From Bacteroidota bacterium (GTDB lineage Bacteria > Bacteroidota > Bacteroidia > Chitinophagales > Chitinophagaceae): DNA of 62,811 bases. The DNA is taken from NCBI GenBank assembly GCA_018267515.1, contig JAFDYJ010000007.1, forward strand, positions 37,382-100,192. Reading direction: 5' to 3'. Positions 17,717 to 27,310 of the stretch are shown piece after piece. Made by a program: the position numbers and the translations under genes. Under the pieces are notes generated by a model, which saw only the letters and a program-made list of their open reading frames with translations, ran no database searches and was not told the origin of the DNA. The first letter of the stretch is position 1, and every line of letters starts with the position of its first letter.

Positions 17717-19378
17717 TTACTGAGTGCTTTGCCGGCTTTTTGCAAGTTTACTGTGACTATGGCTGTACAGAAAATAGATAGTGAGCCCTATCACCAACCA
17801 AATCAGAAACCTCATCCAAACAATATGCGTTTCCTGTGCCATAAGATAAAAACAACTTATCATCCCTAGCACAGGAAATAAAGAAAACTTTTTTAAATAG
17901 GAAAGAACAGTCATAACCAGTACAATCATCCAGAATACGACCATTGGCCTGGTTTCCTTCGTCCAGATATATTCAGTAAAATGTTCCGGAACTTTCCAAA
18001 ATATCAAAGCAACTGCAACTAAGAAAAGAACCGGGACAATATATTGGCCATTGATATAAGGAACTTTAAACTTGCTCTCAGGCCTGTCCTTTTTAGTTTG
18101 TAATACCAGCACGCCGCCACACACCAAGACAAATGCGAATAAGGTGCCGATACTCGTTAGTGATAACACCTGGTTTAAATTCAAAAACAAAGCCGGAATA
18201 GCTACTACCAGTCCGGTGAGAATAGTTGAGAAAGAAGGAGTGCCATACTTTGGATGGATCTTTGAAAATACCTTAGGCAGTAATCCATCCCGGCTCATGC
18301 TCATCCAGATTCTCGGTTGTCCTAATTGAAAAACCAATAATACACTTGCTGTAGCAACAATTGCGCTGATAGCCACAACACCTGAAATAAATTTCAAACC
18401 ATGTGCATCAAAAACCATAGCCATAGGATCACCAACATTCAGTTCAGAATAATGTACCATACCTGTTAACACCAGCGCCAGCAACACATAAATGACAGTG
18501 CAGATGATCAATGAATAAATCATACCTCTCGGAAGATCCCGCTGTGGATTTTTACATTCTTCGGCTGTAGTAGAAATAGCATCAAATCCGATATAGGCAA
18601 AGAAGACGGCTGATACACCTTTCATAATTCCTGAAAAACCGGTAGGTGTAAAGGGCGACCAATTGTCCGGGTTGACATAATAAGCACCCAATACAATCAC
18701 AAAGAAGATAACTGCCAGTTTTATTATTACCATTATATTGCTAATTGAACGGGATTCCCGGATTCCAATAAATATGACATAGGTAATCAAAGCAACGATG
18801 AACAATGCAGGCAGATCCATAATAACCCGAAATCCAAAAATCTGGGGGGCATCGGTCCATGCCGCCACCTGGCTTGCCGCTCCTTCTGCAAATCCATGTT
18901 TGGCAGTCATATAATCCATCGTAAGCCAATCGGGTATATGCAATCCTGCTTTGGTCATCAAATTTGTAAAATAGTCGCTCCATGAAATGGCAACGGCAAT
19001 ATTACCGATTGCATATTCCATCAATAAATCCCAACCAATAATCCATGCAATCAATTCGCCAAACGCAACATAAGAATAAGTGTAAGCACTTCCTGAAACC
19101 GGAACTGTAGAAGCAAATTCAGCATAGCATAATGCTGCAAATCCGCAAGCGATTGCTGTAAAAACAAAAAGAAAAACAACACCGGGGCCACCGGCAGATG
19201 CCGCCACTCCGACACCACTGAAAATTCCGGCACCCACAACAGCTGCTATCCCAAAAAAAGTTAGGTCTCTTACGCCCAGAACTCTTTTGAGTCCTGATCC
19301 ATGACCATCACCCATTCCCGATTGAGCTTCTCTCAGAATATCCGGAACTGATTTTTTACGAAAAAGCTGGTTTGCCAT
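17717..19378 (-). CDS. APC-family amino acid permease
   Basis: The 553-residue transporter has about 13 hydrophobic helices. The N-terminal 'LKRVLGVRDLTFFGIAAVVG' and 'GAGIFSGVG' form the unwound substrate-binding helix of the amino acid-polyamine-organocation fold. 'CYAEFASTVPVSGSAYTYSY' and 'SAVFFAYIGFDAISTTAEE' are typical of the cationic amino acid transporter (CAT) branch. It probably imports amino acids by proton symport. The exact substrate is not readable. It is a single gene, with 181 nt of featureless DNA to the Smr gene downstream. Confidence 0.9.
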   Translation of the reverse strand: MANQLFRKKSVPDILREAQSGMGDGHGSGLKRVLGVRDLTFFGIAAVVGAGIFSGVGVAASAGGPGVVFLFVFTAIACGFAALCYAEFASTVPVSGSAYTYSYVAFGELIAWIIGWDLLMEYAIGNIAVAISWSDYFTNLMTKAGLHIPDWLTMDYMTAKHGFAEGAASQVAAWTDAPQIFGFRVIMDLPALFIVALITYVIFIGIRESRSISNIMVIIKLAVIFFVIVLGAYYVNPDNWSPFTPTGFSGIMKGVSAVFFAYIGFDAISTTAEECKNPQRDLPRGMIYSLIICTVIYVLLALVLTGMVHYSELNVGDPMAMVFDAHGLKFISGVVAISAIVATASVLLVFQLGQPRIWMSMSRDGLLPKVFSKIHPKYGTPSFSTILTGLVVAIPALFLNLNQVLSLTSIGTLFAFVLVCGGVLVLQTKKDRPESKFKVPYINGQYIVPVLFLVAVALIFWKVPEHFTEYIWTKETRPMVVFWMIVLVMTVLSYLKKFSLFPVLGMISCFYLMAQETHIVWMRFLIWLVIGLTIYFLYSHSHSKLAKSRQSTQ

Positions 19379-19548
19379 TATTCAGTTGTTTATTTTTGTT
19401 CAAAATAGAGAAAAATGATCAATTATTGATCAGGTTATCTTTCTTTTCAGGAAATTTGCCTGATTCTTTCTTTACTGGCGGACTCTTTTTTGAAAACCAT
19501 GAACTGGTAGTAACTTTAAAAATTAATTGTTTAACTAAAATCAATGAC

Positions 19549-19911
19549 ATGGAAACATCGGATAAAAACATGATTGCAGATTCTTCATTAGTTCATCTTT
19601 CTAAATGGAAACGGTTTCTCAACTGGTCAGCCGGCCAGGAAGAAAATCGTTTAATGTGGACAGCTCTTGCAATTCTGGGTCATGGTTGCATTATTTCATT
19701 GATCACATTGCTGGCTATAATTTTTTCAGGAAATCATTTTATTTTATGGCTGATTGCTATTGTTTCCTTTGCAATGTCAGTTATCAGTTACCTGGCAGCC
19801 TTGCCTACCCGAATTACGATACCCATCTTTTTTCTGAGTGTATTGATAGATGTCTTGATTATTATCAGTTGCTTTATAATCGGGTTTAACAGTAGTTCCG
19901 TATTTTATTAA
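19549..19911 (+). CDS. Small hypothetical membrane protein
   Basis: From ATG 19549 the product is 120 residues. It has a hydrophilic N-terminus containing 'LSKWKRFLNWSAGQEENRLMW' and then three hydrophobic helices ending at the C-terminus. The longer frame from 19372 overlaps the permease start on the other strand and begins with unlikely sequence, so I reject it. The family is not recognised. It is convergent with the polyprenyl synthase gene, 4 nt apart. Confidence 0.6.
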   Translation: METSDKNMIADSSLVHLSKWKRFLNWSAGQEENRLMWTALAILGHGCIISLITLLAIIFSGNHFILWLIAIVSFAMSVISYLAALPTRITIPIFFLSVLIDVLIIISCFIIGFNSSSVFY

Positions 19912-19915
19912 CCCA

Positions 19916-20881
19916 TTAAAACTCTCTTTTTGTAAGGAACCGAGCCAGCTCTTTGAGCGGCTCTTTTCTTTTAGATATTACCGCTACATCTTCCAGGTGG
20001 GCTAATGCCTCTTCCAAAAAACGGTTTTCCAATTGTAATGCCCAGTTATCTACCCTGGCACTTTTGAATATCTTTAATACTCTTTCGACTTTATCTGCCG
20101 GATTTGTTTGCAATAATGAAAGCAATTCCTCCCGTTCTGAAGCTGATACCACTTCTAAAGCATGAATCAGTAAAAATGTTTTTTTATTAGCCAGTATATC
20201 GCCTCCTGTCTTCTTACCAAATTTACCCGGATCACCAAAAGCATCCAGATAATCATCCTGCACCTGGAAAGCTAACCCTAACTTTTTTCCAAATTCATAC
20301 ATTAAATTTTGATTCCTCTCACCTGCTCCACCTAAAATAGTCCCCATTTTCAAACTGGCTGCCAGCAGTACAGAAGTTTTTTGTCCGATCATGTGAAGAT
20401 ATTCATCCAGGCTTACAACTTCACTTTTCTCAAAGTCCATATCTGTTTGTTGCCCTTCGCAAACCAGCCTTGCAGTTTGATTGAACAATTGAAGAATCGG
20501 GTGAAGATATAAACTGTCAATCTTATTCAGATAATCATAGGCTGTCACCAGCATAACATCTCCTGCCAGTAAAGCAGTGTTTTCTCCATATTTTCTATGC
20601 ATGGTTTGAAAGCCCCTGCGAATAGGAGCTTTATCCATTATATCATCATGAATAAGTGTAAAATTGTGAAACAATTCAATTGCAGTTGCTACATGCCAGG
20701 CATCAGGATTAATTTCATCCACCAGCTCATTTCCCATCAGGCACAAAACCGGGCGGATCCGTTTTCCACCCATTTTTAAAAAATATTCATTGGGCTCATA
20801 CAGAGATGCCGGCTGTGCCGGGAAATGTGATTTTTCAAAATGCAGTGCAAATTTCTGCGATAGTAATTCAAAGCTTTGCAT
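19916..20881 (-). CDS. Polyprenyl (isoprenyl) diphosphate synthase
   Basis: The 321-residue protein carries both aspartate-rich motifs of trans-prenyl transferases: DDIMD in 'LIHDDIMDKAPIRRG' and DDYLD in 'FQVQDDYLDAFG'. 'GGKRIRPVL' binds isopentenyl diphosphate. It condenses isopentenyl diphosphate onto allylic diphosphates. Bacteroidota relatives make C15-C20 or longer chains for quinones, and product length cannot be decided here. It lies 21 nt after rnr and is the last gene of the DUF3822-rsmD-lpxK-rnr run. Confidence 0.93.
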   Translation of the reverse strand: MQSFELLSQKFALHFEKSHFPAQPASLYEPNEYFLKMGGKRIRPVLCLMGNELVDEINPDAWHVATAIELFHNFTLIHDDIMDKAPIRRGFQTMHRKYGENTALLAGDVMLVTAYDYLNKIDSLYLHPILQLFNQTARLVCEGQQTDMDFEKSEVVSLDEYLHMIGQKTSVLLAASLKMGTILGGAGERNQNLMYEFGKKLGLAFQVQDDYLDAFGDPGKFGKKTGGDILANKKTFLLIHALEVVSASEREELLSLLQTNPADKVERVLKIFKSARVDNWALQLENRFLEEALAHLEDVAVISKRKEPLKELARFLTKREF

Positions 20882-20902
20882 ATGGCAAAATAAGAAGAAA
20901 CC

Positions 20903-22924
20903 CTATTTATTTCTCATTTTTTTTCCTGTAGCCCGATCTCCTGACTTTTTTATCCTTTCTTTTTGCGAACCTCCAGCCATGACCCATTCATAATCCAATT
21001 GTTTCCTCGATAAATTAGCAGATACGACTTTAATTCGCACTATATCCCCCATCCTGAATCTGTGGCCCGTTCGTAATCCTTCCAAACAGTACTCCTCATC
21101 TATATGACGGAATTCATCATATTCCAATAGACTGTTCAGGCTTACAAGTCCTTCACATTTATGTTCAATCGTTTCCACCCAAAAGCCAAAGGATGCAACA
21201 CCGCTGATCACTCCATCAAATTCATCTCCTAAAAAGTTTTTCATATACTGCACCTGCTTGTACTTATTAGCCGACCGTTCTGCTTCCATTGCCGCCCTTT
21301 CTCTTTCACTGCAGTGTACGCATTTTTCCTCCAGTTTACTATCCGGTGAAACTTTTTTATACAACACCTCTTCCAATATCCGATGAACCTGAATATCCGG
21401 ATATCGCCGTATCGGAGATGTAAAATGACAATAATATTCAAACCCCAAGCCATAATGACCTACATTTTGAGTGGAATACTTTGCCTTGGCCATAGTGCGG
21501 ATACCTAATTGCTCAAGCACATGCTGCTCAGCTTTGCCCTGCACTTCTTTTAACATACGATTGAAAGAAGCAGCAATAGATTCCGGAGATGTGGTATCAA
21601 AACTATATCCGAATTTATTGGCAAAAGCCATAAATGGGATTAATTTTTCTTTATCAGGATCATCATGAATACGGTAAGGGAAAGGAACAGGTTTATTATT
21701 CACCTTTGCTTTTGATAAGAACTCTGCAACTACACGGTTAGCCAGCAACATAAACTCTTCTACCAACTGGTGGGCTTCCTTACTTTCTTTAATCATAATG
21801 CCGACAGGATTTCCTTTATCATCCAGTTGAAACCGCACTTCCTGTGAAGAAAAATTAATTGCCCCCTTTTCGAATCTTTGCCTGCGCATTTTTTGAGCCA
21901 GATCATTCAGGATAAGAATTTCATTGCTATATACTCCCTCTTTCGATTCAATGGTCTCCTGCACTTCTTCATAAGTAAAACGATGATTGGAATGAATAAT
22001 GGTTTTACCCAGCCAGAAATGTTTTATTTCTGCCCCGGGTGTTATTTCAAAATTTGCCGAAAAAGTGAGTTTGTCTTCATCCGGCCGCAAGGAGCATAAA
22101 ACATTCGATATATGCTCCGGCAACATAGGATTTACCCGGTCCGGAAAATATACAGAAGTTGCTTTTTGATAAGCCGTTTTATCCAAAGCGGTGTCCGGTT
22201 CCAGATAATGACTCACATCTGCAATATGAACTCCTATTTCATAATTGCCGTTACCCAGCCTGGTAAATGAAATAGCATCATCAAAATCTTTGGCATCTGC
22301 CGGATCAATAGTAAAGGTCAGAATGGGTCTGAGGTCTTTCCTGTTTTTTAAATCACTCTTTGAAATACTATCAGGAATTCTTGCAGCCACTTCTAATGCA
22401 TCATCTGGAAACCTGAGTGGAAAACCAAATTCCAGCAGAATCTCTTTCATGGCTATATCATTCGTATTTTCTGCATCTAAAACACTGACTACTTCACCTA
22501 ATGGCTTTTTACCCTCTTTCGCCCAATCTGTGATACGAACGACTACCCTGTCATTATCCTTAGCATTATTGATTGCAGGTAAGGGAATAAAAATATCCGG
22601 CATGGGCTTATCTGTTTCCGGAATGAAAAAGGCAAAACCCTTATTCATTTCAAGATGACCGATAAACTCTGTCCTCTTTCTTACAATAACATCCTGAACA
22701 ACACCCATGAGGCGCCGTCCTTTTCCTTCTTTGATCTGCACCCGGACAGTGTCGCCATGTAATGCAGAATTCAGGTCGGAAGGACGAATCAAAATATCTG
22801 CTTCCATATTTTCATTGGAAACAAACCCCATCCCGGAACGGGTTATTTCAATGGTTCCTTTAATTAATTTATCGGCGGATGAATGATGCTTCTTCTTTTG
22901 TTTCTTTGAATTTTTTCTGCCCAT
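20903..22924 (-). CDS. rnr: Ribonuclease R
   Basis: The 673-residue 3'-5' exoribonuclease has a basic N-terminus (RKNSKKQKKKHH), cold-shock domains (about 20-160), the RNB catalytic domain ('DPADAKDFDDAISF', with the metal-binding aspartates) and a C-terminal S1 domain ('FDGVISGVASFGFWVE'). It degrades structured RNA and takes part in RNA quality control. The family, overall order and length all fit. The gene starts 14 nt after the lpxK stop and is followed 21 nt later by the prenyl synthase, so it is probably co-transcribed. Confidence 0.96.
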   Translation of the reverse strand: MGRKNSKKQKKKHHSSADKLIKGTIEITRSGMGFVSNENMEADILIRPSDLNSALHGDTVRVQIKEGKGRRLMGVVQDVIVRKRTEFIGHLEMNKGFAFFIPETDKPMPDIFIPLPAINNAKDNDRVVVRITDWAKEGKKPLGEVVSVLDAENTNDIAMKEILLEFGFPLRFPDDALEVAARIPDSISKSDLKNRKDLRPILTFTIDPADAKDFDDAISFTRLGNGNYEIGVHIADVSHYLEPDTALDKTAYQKATSVYFPDRVNPMLPEHISNVLCSLRPDEDKLTFSANFEITPGAEIKHFWLGKTIIHSNHRFTYEEVQETIESKEGVYSNEILILNDLAQKMRRQRFEKGAINFSSQEVRFQLDDKGNPVGIMIKESKEAHQLVEEFMLLANRVVAEFLSKAKVNNKPVPFPYRIHDDPDKEKLIPFMAFANKFGYSFDTTSPESIAASFNRMLKEVQGKAEQHVLEQLGIRTMAKAKYSTQNVGHYGLGFEYYCHFTSPIRRYPDIQVHRILEEVLYKKVSPDSKLEEKCVHCSERERAAMEAERSANKYKQVQYMKNFLGDEFDGVISGVASFGFWVETIEHKCEGLVSLNSLLEYDEFRHIDEEYCLEGLRTGHRFRMGDIVRIKVVSANLSRKQLDYEWVMAGGSQKERIKKSGDRATGKKMRNK

Positions 22925-22938
22925 CTTGTTGTTTTTCG

Positions 22939-24000
22939 TTACTTAAATTCCCTGATGAAATCTGTGATCCTGTTATTAAACTGTCCCCCTTCCTCAAATA
23001 AAAAGCGATGTTGTACCGGAATGATATAGACCGGAGTGTCCCCAATTTCATAATTAAACTTAGACAACCGGACAGCATCTTTTTCAGTAGAAAGAATTAT
23101 TTTATTCCCGGCATTCATCTTTTCATACCTCTTACAGATCTCATTCCAGTCGTCAATGGAAAAAATATGATGATCCGGAAACATCAGTGCTTCATAATAA
23201 CCGGTCTTTGCTTCCAGGTACTTTTTCAATGCACCGGGATTAGCAATACCTGAGACCAACAACACCTGTTTGCCGGAAAGTTCTGTTTGTTTCTTTGAAA
23301 TAATATGGTAAGGAATCCCATATTCAAGGGCTGTAAAAAAAACCTGCTGATGAGAAAGCGGTTTTATTTCGTTAATGATTTTATTTTTTTCATTTATAGA
23401 AAGTCCGGCCGGACATTTTGTTACCACAATAACATCTGCTCTCTTATAGCCGGATTTAAGGTCCCTCAGATCACCTGCCGGCAAGTAAAAATCACGGGTG
23501 AATACATTATTATAATCCGTCAGTAAAATATTAAACCCGGCTTTAATAGCTCTGTGTTGAAAAGCATCATCCAGGATAATCACCTGGATACCGGGCTTAT
23601 CATGCAATAATTGTGGAATTGCTGCCACTCTTTCTTCTCCGACAGCAACCGGTATTTCCGGAAATTTCAGATGAAACTGCATGGGCTCATCTCCAATCTC
23701 AAGAGCAGTTGATTGCTCATCAGCCAAAGCGTAACCGGTAGTTTTTCGCATATAACCACGGCTTAATGTGGCTACCTGAAACTGACTCTTTAAATGCTTT
23801 AAGAGATATTCAACCATAGGTGATTTTCCGGTTCCTCCCACGGATAGATTACCTATACAGATAACAGGGAGGCCAAAAGAGGCAGAACTAAGAATCTTTT
23901 TGTCATACATCCAATTCCGTATAAAAATAACCGCCCAATAGATAAAAGAAAATGGCAAAAGCAATACCCGGAAAGATTTCAGGAAGCTGTCAGAAAGCAT
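22939..24000 (-). CDS. lpxK: Tetraacyldisaccharide 4'-kinase
   Basis: The 353-residue inner-membrane kinase phosphorylates the 4' position of the lipid A precursor. Visible are an N-terminal membrane helix ('LLLPFSFIYWAVIFIRNW'), the Walker A loop in 'GNLSVGGTGKSP' and the conserved 'LDDAFQHRAI' with its Asp-Asp-x-x-x-His. ATG 24000 is preferred to the TTG two codons upstream. It implies a lipid A-containing outer membrane and goes with kdsA at 38682. The spacing to rsmD (44 nt) and rnr (14 nt) suggests one operon. Confidence 0.96.
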   Translation of the reverse strand: MLSDSFLKSFRVLLLPFSFIYWAVIFIRNWMYDKKILSSASFGLPVICIGNLSVGGTGKSPMVEYLLKHLKSQFQVATLSRGYMRKTTGYALADEQSTALEIGDEPMQFHLKFPEIPVAVGEERVAAIPQLLHDKPGIQVIILDDAFQHRAIKAGFNILLTDYNNVFTRDFYLPAGDLRDLKSGYKRADVIVVTKCPAGLSINEKNKIINEIKPLSHQQVFFTALEYGIPYHIISKKQTELSGKQVLLVSGIANPGALKKYLEAKTGYYEALMFPDHHIFSIDDWNEICKRYEKMNAGNKIILSTEKDAVRLSKFNYEIGDTPVYIIPVQHRFLFEEGGQFNNRITDFIREFK

Positions 24001-24044
24001 GAACAAAAATAATATACAAAGATGAGATGCCTGAAAGTCTTTTC

Positions 24045-24596
24045 TCAGGTTGCATCTCCGGGTTGAATAAAAATAGAGAAAACCGTAGTGCCATAATTCC
24101 GCTCTGACCTAAAGTATGATGATTTTTTATAATCGTTTGCCGGAGTATGTTCCAAAACAAACCATCCATGTGGATTTAATAACTGCTTACCAAAAACACA
24201 TTCAGGTAAAGCATCAATATCAGACAATGCATAGGGCGGGCCCGCAAAAATAAAATCAAACCGTTCGTGGCATTGCTGAATAAACCGGAATACATCTGAC
24301 CGGATGACTCTAAAATTCTCCAGCTTTAGTTCGGCAGCTGTCTTTTTAATGTATTCGTACATGGCCTGATCTTTTTCCACAATAGTAAGATCTTTTGCAC
24401 CTCTTGACGCCAGTTCATAACTGATACTTCCGGTGCCGCCAAAAAGATCCAGTGTCTTCAAATCAGAAATATCAAGGTTGTTTTCAATAATATTAAACAG
24501 ACCTTCTTTTGCGATATCGGTAGTAGGCCTTGTATATGGCATTTTGGAAGGAGGATTAAATTTTCTACCTCCTAATTCCCCGCTTATGATTCGCAT
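24045..24596 (-). CDS. rsmD: 16S rRNA (guanine966-N2)-methyltransferase
   Basis: The 183-residue protein shows the RsmD opening MRIISGELGGRKF and 'TRPTTDIAKEGLFNII', then the SAM-binding 'LDLFGGTGSISYE'. The catalytic motif IV, normally (D/N)PPY/F, reads AGPPY here: the codon before Pro-Pro is GGC, so the Asp is replaced by Gly. The DNA is unambiguous there. The rest of the protein is intact, so it is probably functional or a lineage variant. It overlaps the upstream DUF3822 gene by 13 nt. Confidence 0.92.
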   Translation of the reverse strand: MRIISGELGGRKFNPPSKMPYTRPTTDIAKEGLFNIIENNLDISDLKTLDLFGGTGSISYELASRGAKDLTIVEKDQAMYEYIKKTAAELKLENFRVIRSDVFRFIQQCHERFDFIFAGPPYALSDIDALPECVFGKQLLNPHGWFVLEHTPANDYKKSSYFRSERNYGTTVFSIFIQPGDAT

Positions 24597-25402
24597 TGTT
24601 GCATCTCATTTAAAACAGTGAAGAAATGCAGGGGATACGGGTTTTCTCCCGGGAATGACCAGCCTGCATTTTTAAAGTCAATGTTTATAAAATATTGGTA
24701 TAATTCATGAAATAAGGCCGACTGTTTTTCAATCAGCCCGGATATAACGAGTTGTACATCTAATACAGAAATTGAAAATTGCCGGCAGGCTTTCAGTAAA
24801 TAATAAATCACATCATCCGGGGTAGAATAAGAAACGGTATGTGCCAGCAGTAAACGACCCTCATTTGAAACTGTAAGAATAAAATGACCGGTGCTAAAAT
24901 CAACACGGATAGTACCATTGATGTTATCGTTGGGTATCGAGAGAATACCCGGCAGGCTAATATGAAAGTATTTTGCATCAGGATATTCAGACTTGAACCA
25001 ACCCTGCACTTCATAAGGTACCGCATATACAGAAAATTCAGAACCCGGCAAAACAGGATCCGTTACTGCTACAGATTTTTTATCTGTTCCATACATTGAA
25101 TTTAACAATGTAAAAGTCTTTTCCGGATTTAAATAAGAACCGGGCAAAATCACAGCAGGAGAAAAATCGTAACCGATAATAACCTTTAGAAAAGGTTGAT
25201 TCAATTCAGGATGAAGGATTAACAATTGATTTAAAATAGTATCACTTATTTCGACAGCTTCATAATAGGCAAGTTCATACAGCTGGCTGCCCTCTTTTGA
25301 CGTTACCGCAAAGCAACAATACCGGCTACCCACTTTTAAAACAAGAATTTCCTCTCCTTTCCAGGGCGGCACCTGTTCCAATAAATGAAATAATTTTTTC
25401 AA
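24584..25402 (-). CDS. DUF3822 family protein
   Basis: The 272-residue protein matches DUF3822, a Bacteroidota family nearly always next to rsmD and with a probable actin/PilM-like fold. The pattern of strands ('EILVLKVGSRYCCFAV', 'GTIRVDFSTGHFILTV', 'VQLVISGLIEKQS') fits two ASKHA-like halves, but no ATP-binding signature is clear. No upstream ATG is in frame, so the start is probably TTG 25402 giving MKKLFHLLEQV. It overlaps rsmD by 13 nt, suggesting translational coupling. The function is unknown. Confidence 0.8.
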   Translation of the reverse strand: MKKLFHLLEQVPPWKGEEILVLKVGSRYCCFAVTSKEGSQLYELAYYEAVEISDTILNQLLILHPELNQPFLKVIIGYDFSPAVILPGSYLNPEKTFTLLNSMYGTDKKSVAVTDPVLPGSEFSVYAVPYEVQGWFKSEYPDAKYFHISLPGILSIPNDNINGTIRVDFSTGHFILTVSNEGRLLLAHTVSYSTPDDVIYYLLKACRQFSISVLDVQLVISGLIEKQSALFHELYQYFINIDFKNAGWSFPGENPYPLHFFTVLNEMQQCES

Positions 25403-25448
25403 TTCTTATGCTTGATTGCGTGCAATAATAGACAAAATTTAATTATTG

Positions 25449-25456
25449 TAGGTTTG
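25449..25456 (+). promoter_or_regulatory. Candidate -7 box for the MATE gene
   Basis: TAGGTTTG fits TAnnTTTG and ends 13 nt before the ATG at 25470. No TTG is seen at the expected -33 distance. Confidence 0.35.
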
Positions 25457-25469
25457 CCGACTTTTATTT

Positions 25470-26828
25470 ATGTCATCCGCCACATCCCATAACGATTTAC
25501 AGGTAGAAGTCAGCAACCGGCAGATTTTAAAAATTGCATTGCCCATCAGCCTGGCAATACTTGTACCACAGGTAAATTTCATTATCAATAATATTTTCCT
25601 GGGGCATTATAATCAACATTCTTTAGCTACTGCCAGCATCACCGGTGTGTATTACCTGATTTTTGCAATGATTGGTTTTGGCCTCAATAATGGATTGCAA
25701 ATGCTGATAGCAAGGCGTGCAGGAGAAAACCGGCCGGATGAAATCGGAAAAATTTTCGGCCAGGGTATTTTCATTTCATTACTAATTGCAGTTGCCGGTA
25801 TCCTGATAACCTGGTTTGCAGCACCTCCTATTCTGAAAAGCTCAATTCACTCTCCTGAAATAGCAGCCGATGCCATCGTATTTCTGAAAATAAGAATTTG
25901 GGGATTACCCTTCTTATACATTTACCAGATGCGCAATGCTTTGCTTGTGGGTACTAACAACAGCAAATATCTTGTCAGCGGCACATTAGCTGAAACAGTT
26001 GCTAATGTTTTATTTGACTATCTATTCATTTTCGGCCATTGGGGTTTTCCGGAATTGGGACTGAATGGGGCTGCCATTGCGTCTATCATTTCTGAATTCA
26101 CAGGAATGGCAGTTATTTTTATAGTCATTCATTTTAAAGGAATCACTAAAAGGTTTTCATTATTCGGACATCTTCGCTGGAACGCTTCCTATGCAAAAAC
26201 AATCCTTTCACTTTCTTTGCCCTTGATTTTTCAATTAGCCATCAGCATTATAAGCTGGGAGTACTTTTATATTCTGGTAGAGCATCATGGACAACAGGCA
26301 CTCGCCGTTTCCAGCGTGATGCGGAATATTTTCGGCGTGACCGGAAGTTTTATATGGGCTTTCGCCGCCACCAGCGCTGCCATGGTAAGCAATATCATTG
26401 GCCAGGGAAAAAAAGATGAAGTTCCATTTCTCATCCGGAAAATTGTAAGAATCAGCACCGGTATTGCTATTGTACTTGGCATACTAATCAATATTTTCCC
26501 GGGGCCATTGCTTTCAATCTTCGGCCAGGATGAGGCCTTTATTCTTGAGGGAGTGCCGGTAGTAAGAATTGTTACCTGTGCTATGATTTTAATGTCATTC
26601 GCAGCTATTTGGCTCAATGCTGTCACAGGTACCGGGAACAGTAAAATCACTTTCCTGATTGAACTGATTGCAATCCTATTGTATTGCGTTTATGTTTATG
26701 TAGTTCTGGAAAAATATTTTCTGCATATAACCTATGGTTGGATGAGTGAGTGGATATATTGGCTCTGTATGTTTTTACTTTCCTTCCTTTATATAAGAAG
26801 TGGCAGATGGAAAGGAAAAATTATCTGA
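25470..26828 (+). CDS. MATE-family multidrug/organic cation exporter
   Basis: The 452-residue protein has twelve predicted membrane helices in two similar halves. MATE features include 'IALPISLAILVPQVNFIINN', 'NNGLQMLIARRAGENRP' and the second-half repeat 'LSLPLIFQLAISIISWEYF'. These pumps exchange toxic cations or metabolites for Na+ or H+. The substrate is not predictable. It is transcribed alone, with a candidate promoter upstream and a terminator downstream. Confidence 0.9.
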   Translation: MSSATSHNDLQVEVSNRQILKIALPISLAILVPQVNFIINNIFLGHYNQHSLATASITGVYYLIFAMIGFGLNNGLQMLIARRAGENRPDEIGKIFGQGIFISLLIAVAGILITWFAAPPILKSSIHSPEIAADAIVFLKIRIWGLPFLYIYQMRNALLVGTNNSKYLVSGTLAETVANVLFDYLFIFGHWGFPELGLNGAAIASIISEFTGMAVIFIVIHFKGITKRFSLFGHLRWNASYAKTILSLSLPLIFQLAISIISWEYFYILVEHHGQQALAVSSVMRNIFGVTGSFIWAFAATSAAMVSNIIGQGKKDEVPFLIRKIVRISTGIAIVLGILINIFPGPLLSIFGQDEAFILEGVPVVRIVTCAMILMSFAAIWLNAVTGTGNSKITFLIELIAILLYCVYVYVVLEKYFLHITYGWMSEWIYWLCMFLLSFLYIRSGRWKGKII

Positions 26829-26898
26829 AAGCTGCCAATGAAATACGAACTCTAGTGCAAAACGGTTAGAATAGACACATTTCTCTGTTGTAAACATC

Positions 26899-26920
26899 CG
26901 GGATAGCATATCCTGTTTTT
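26899..26920 (+). terminator. Probable terminator of the MATE gene
   Basis: CGGGATA (26899-26905) pairs with TATCCTG (26909-26915), with one G-T wobble, across a GCA loop and is followed by TTTTT. It begins 70 nt after the stop codon. Confidence 0.55.
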
Positions 26921-26938
26921 ACTATAAAGAAATTACAA

Positions 26939-27289
26939 TTAAAATTCTTTTGAAAACACTGCAGAAACAGTGCCCGCAAACCCGGCAATAGGCACCTGGA
27001 GTTTGGTAATGGAAATTTCTATTTTTTTTATGTAGGGAAAGGTTTTTTGAATCTTACCGGCTGTTTCCATTACGAATGTTTCAAGCAGCTCTCTCGGATT
27101 ATTCATTTCCTCCTTCAGCAGAAAATACAATTTTTCATAATTGATTGTTTCGTGCAATTCAGCAACTACACTTGTTGGCTGAAAAGAAACAAGAAGATTT
27201 ACATCAAACTCAGCTCCTATCTTTTTCTCTTCGGGATATAAGCCATGATAAGCAAAAAAGTGAAGTCTGTTTAATTGGATAGTGATCAT
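26939..27289 (-). CDS. folB: Dihydroneopterin aldolase
   Basis: The 116-residue protein matches FolB in length and motifs: 'LHFFAYHGLYPEEKKIGAEF' near the N-terminus holds the conserved Tyr and the Glu of the pterin site, and 'TINYEKLY' follows. It converts dihydroneopterin to hydroxymethyl-dihydropterin and glycolaldehyde in folate synthesis. The start at 27289 is the natural one. It lies 21 nt downstream of trxB and may be co-transcribed with it. Confidence 0.93.
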   Translation of the reverse strand: MITIQLNRLHFFAYHGLYPEEKKIGAEFDVNLLVSFQPTSVVAELHETINYEKLYFLLKEEMNNPRELLETFVMETAGKIQKTFPYIKKIEISITKLQVPIAGFAGTVSAVFSKEF

Positions 27290-27310
27290 TTTATTAACCC
27301 GGAAAATAAA

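Noticed and set aside
22245..22658. 137-codon frame on the plus strand inside rnr
   Set aside because: It is antisense to conserved RNase R sequence. Its length comes from the codon bias of rnr.
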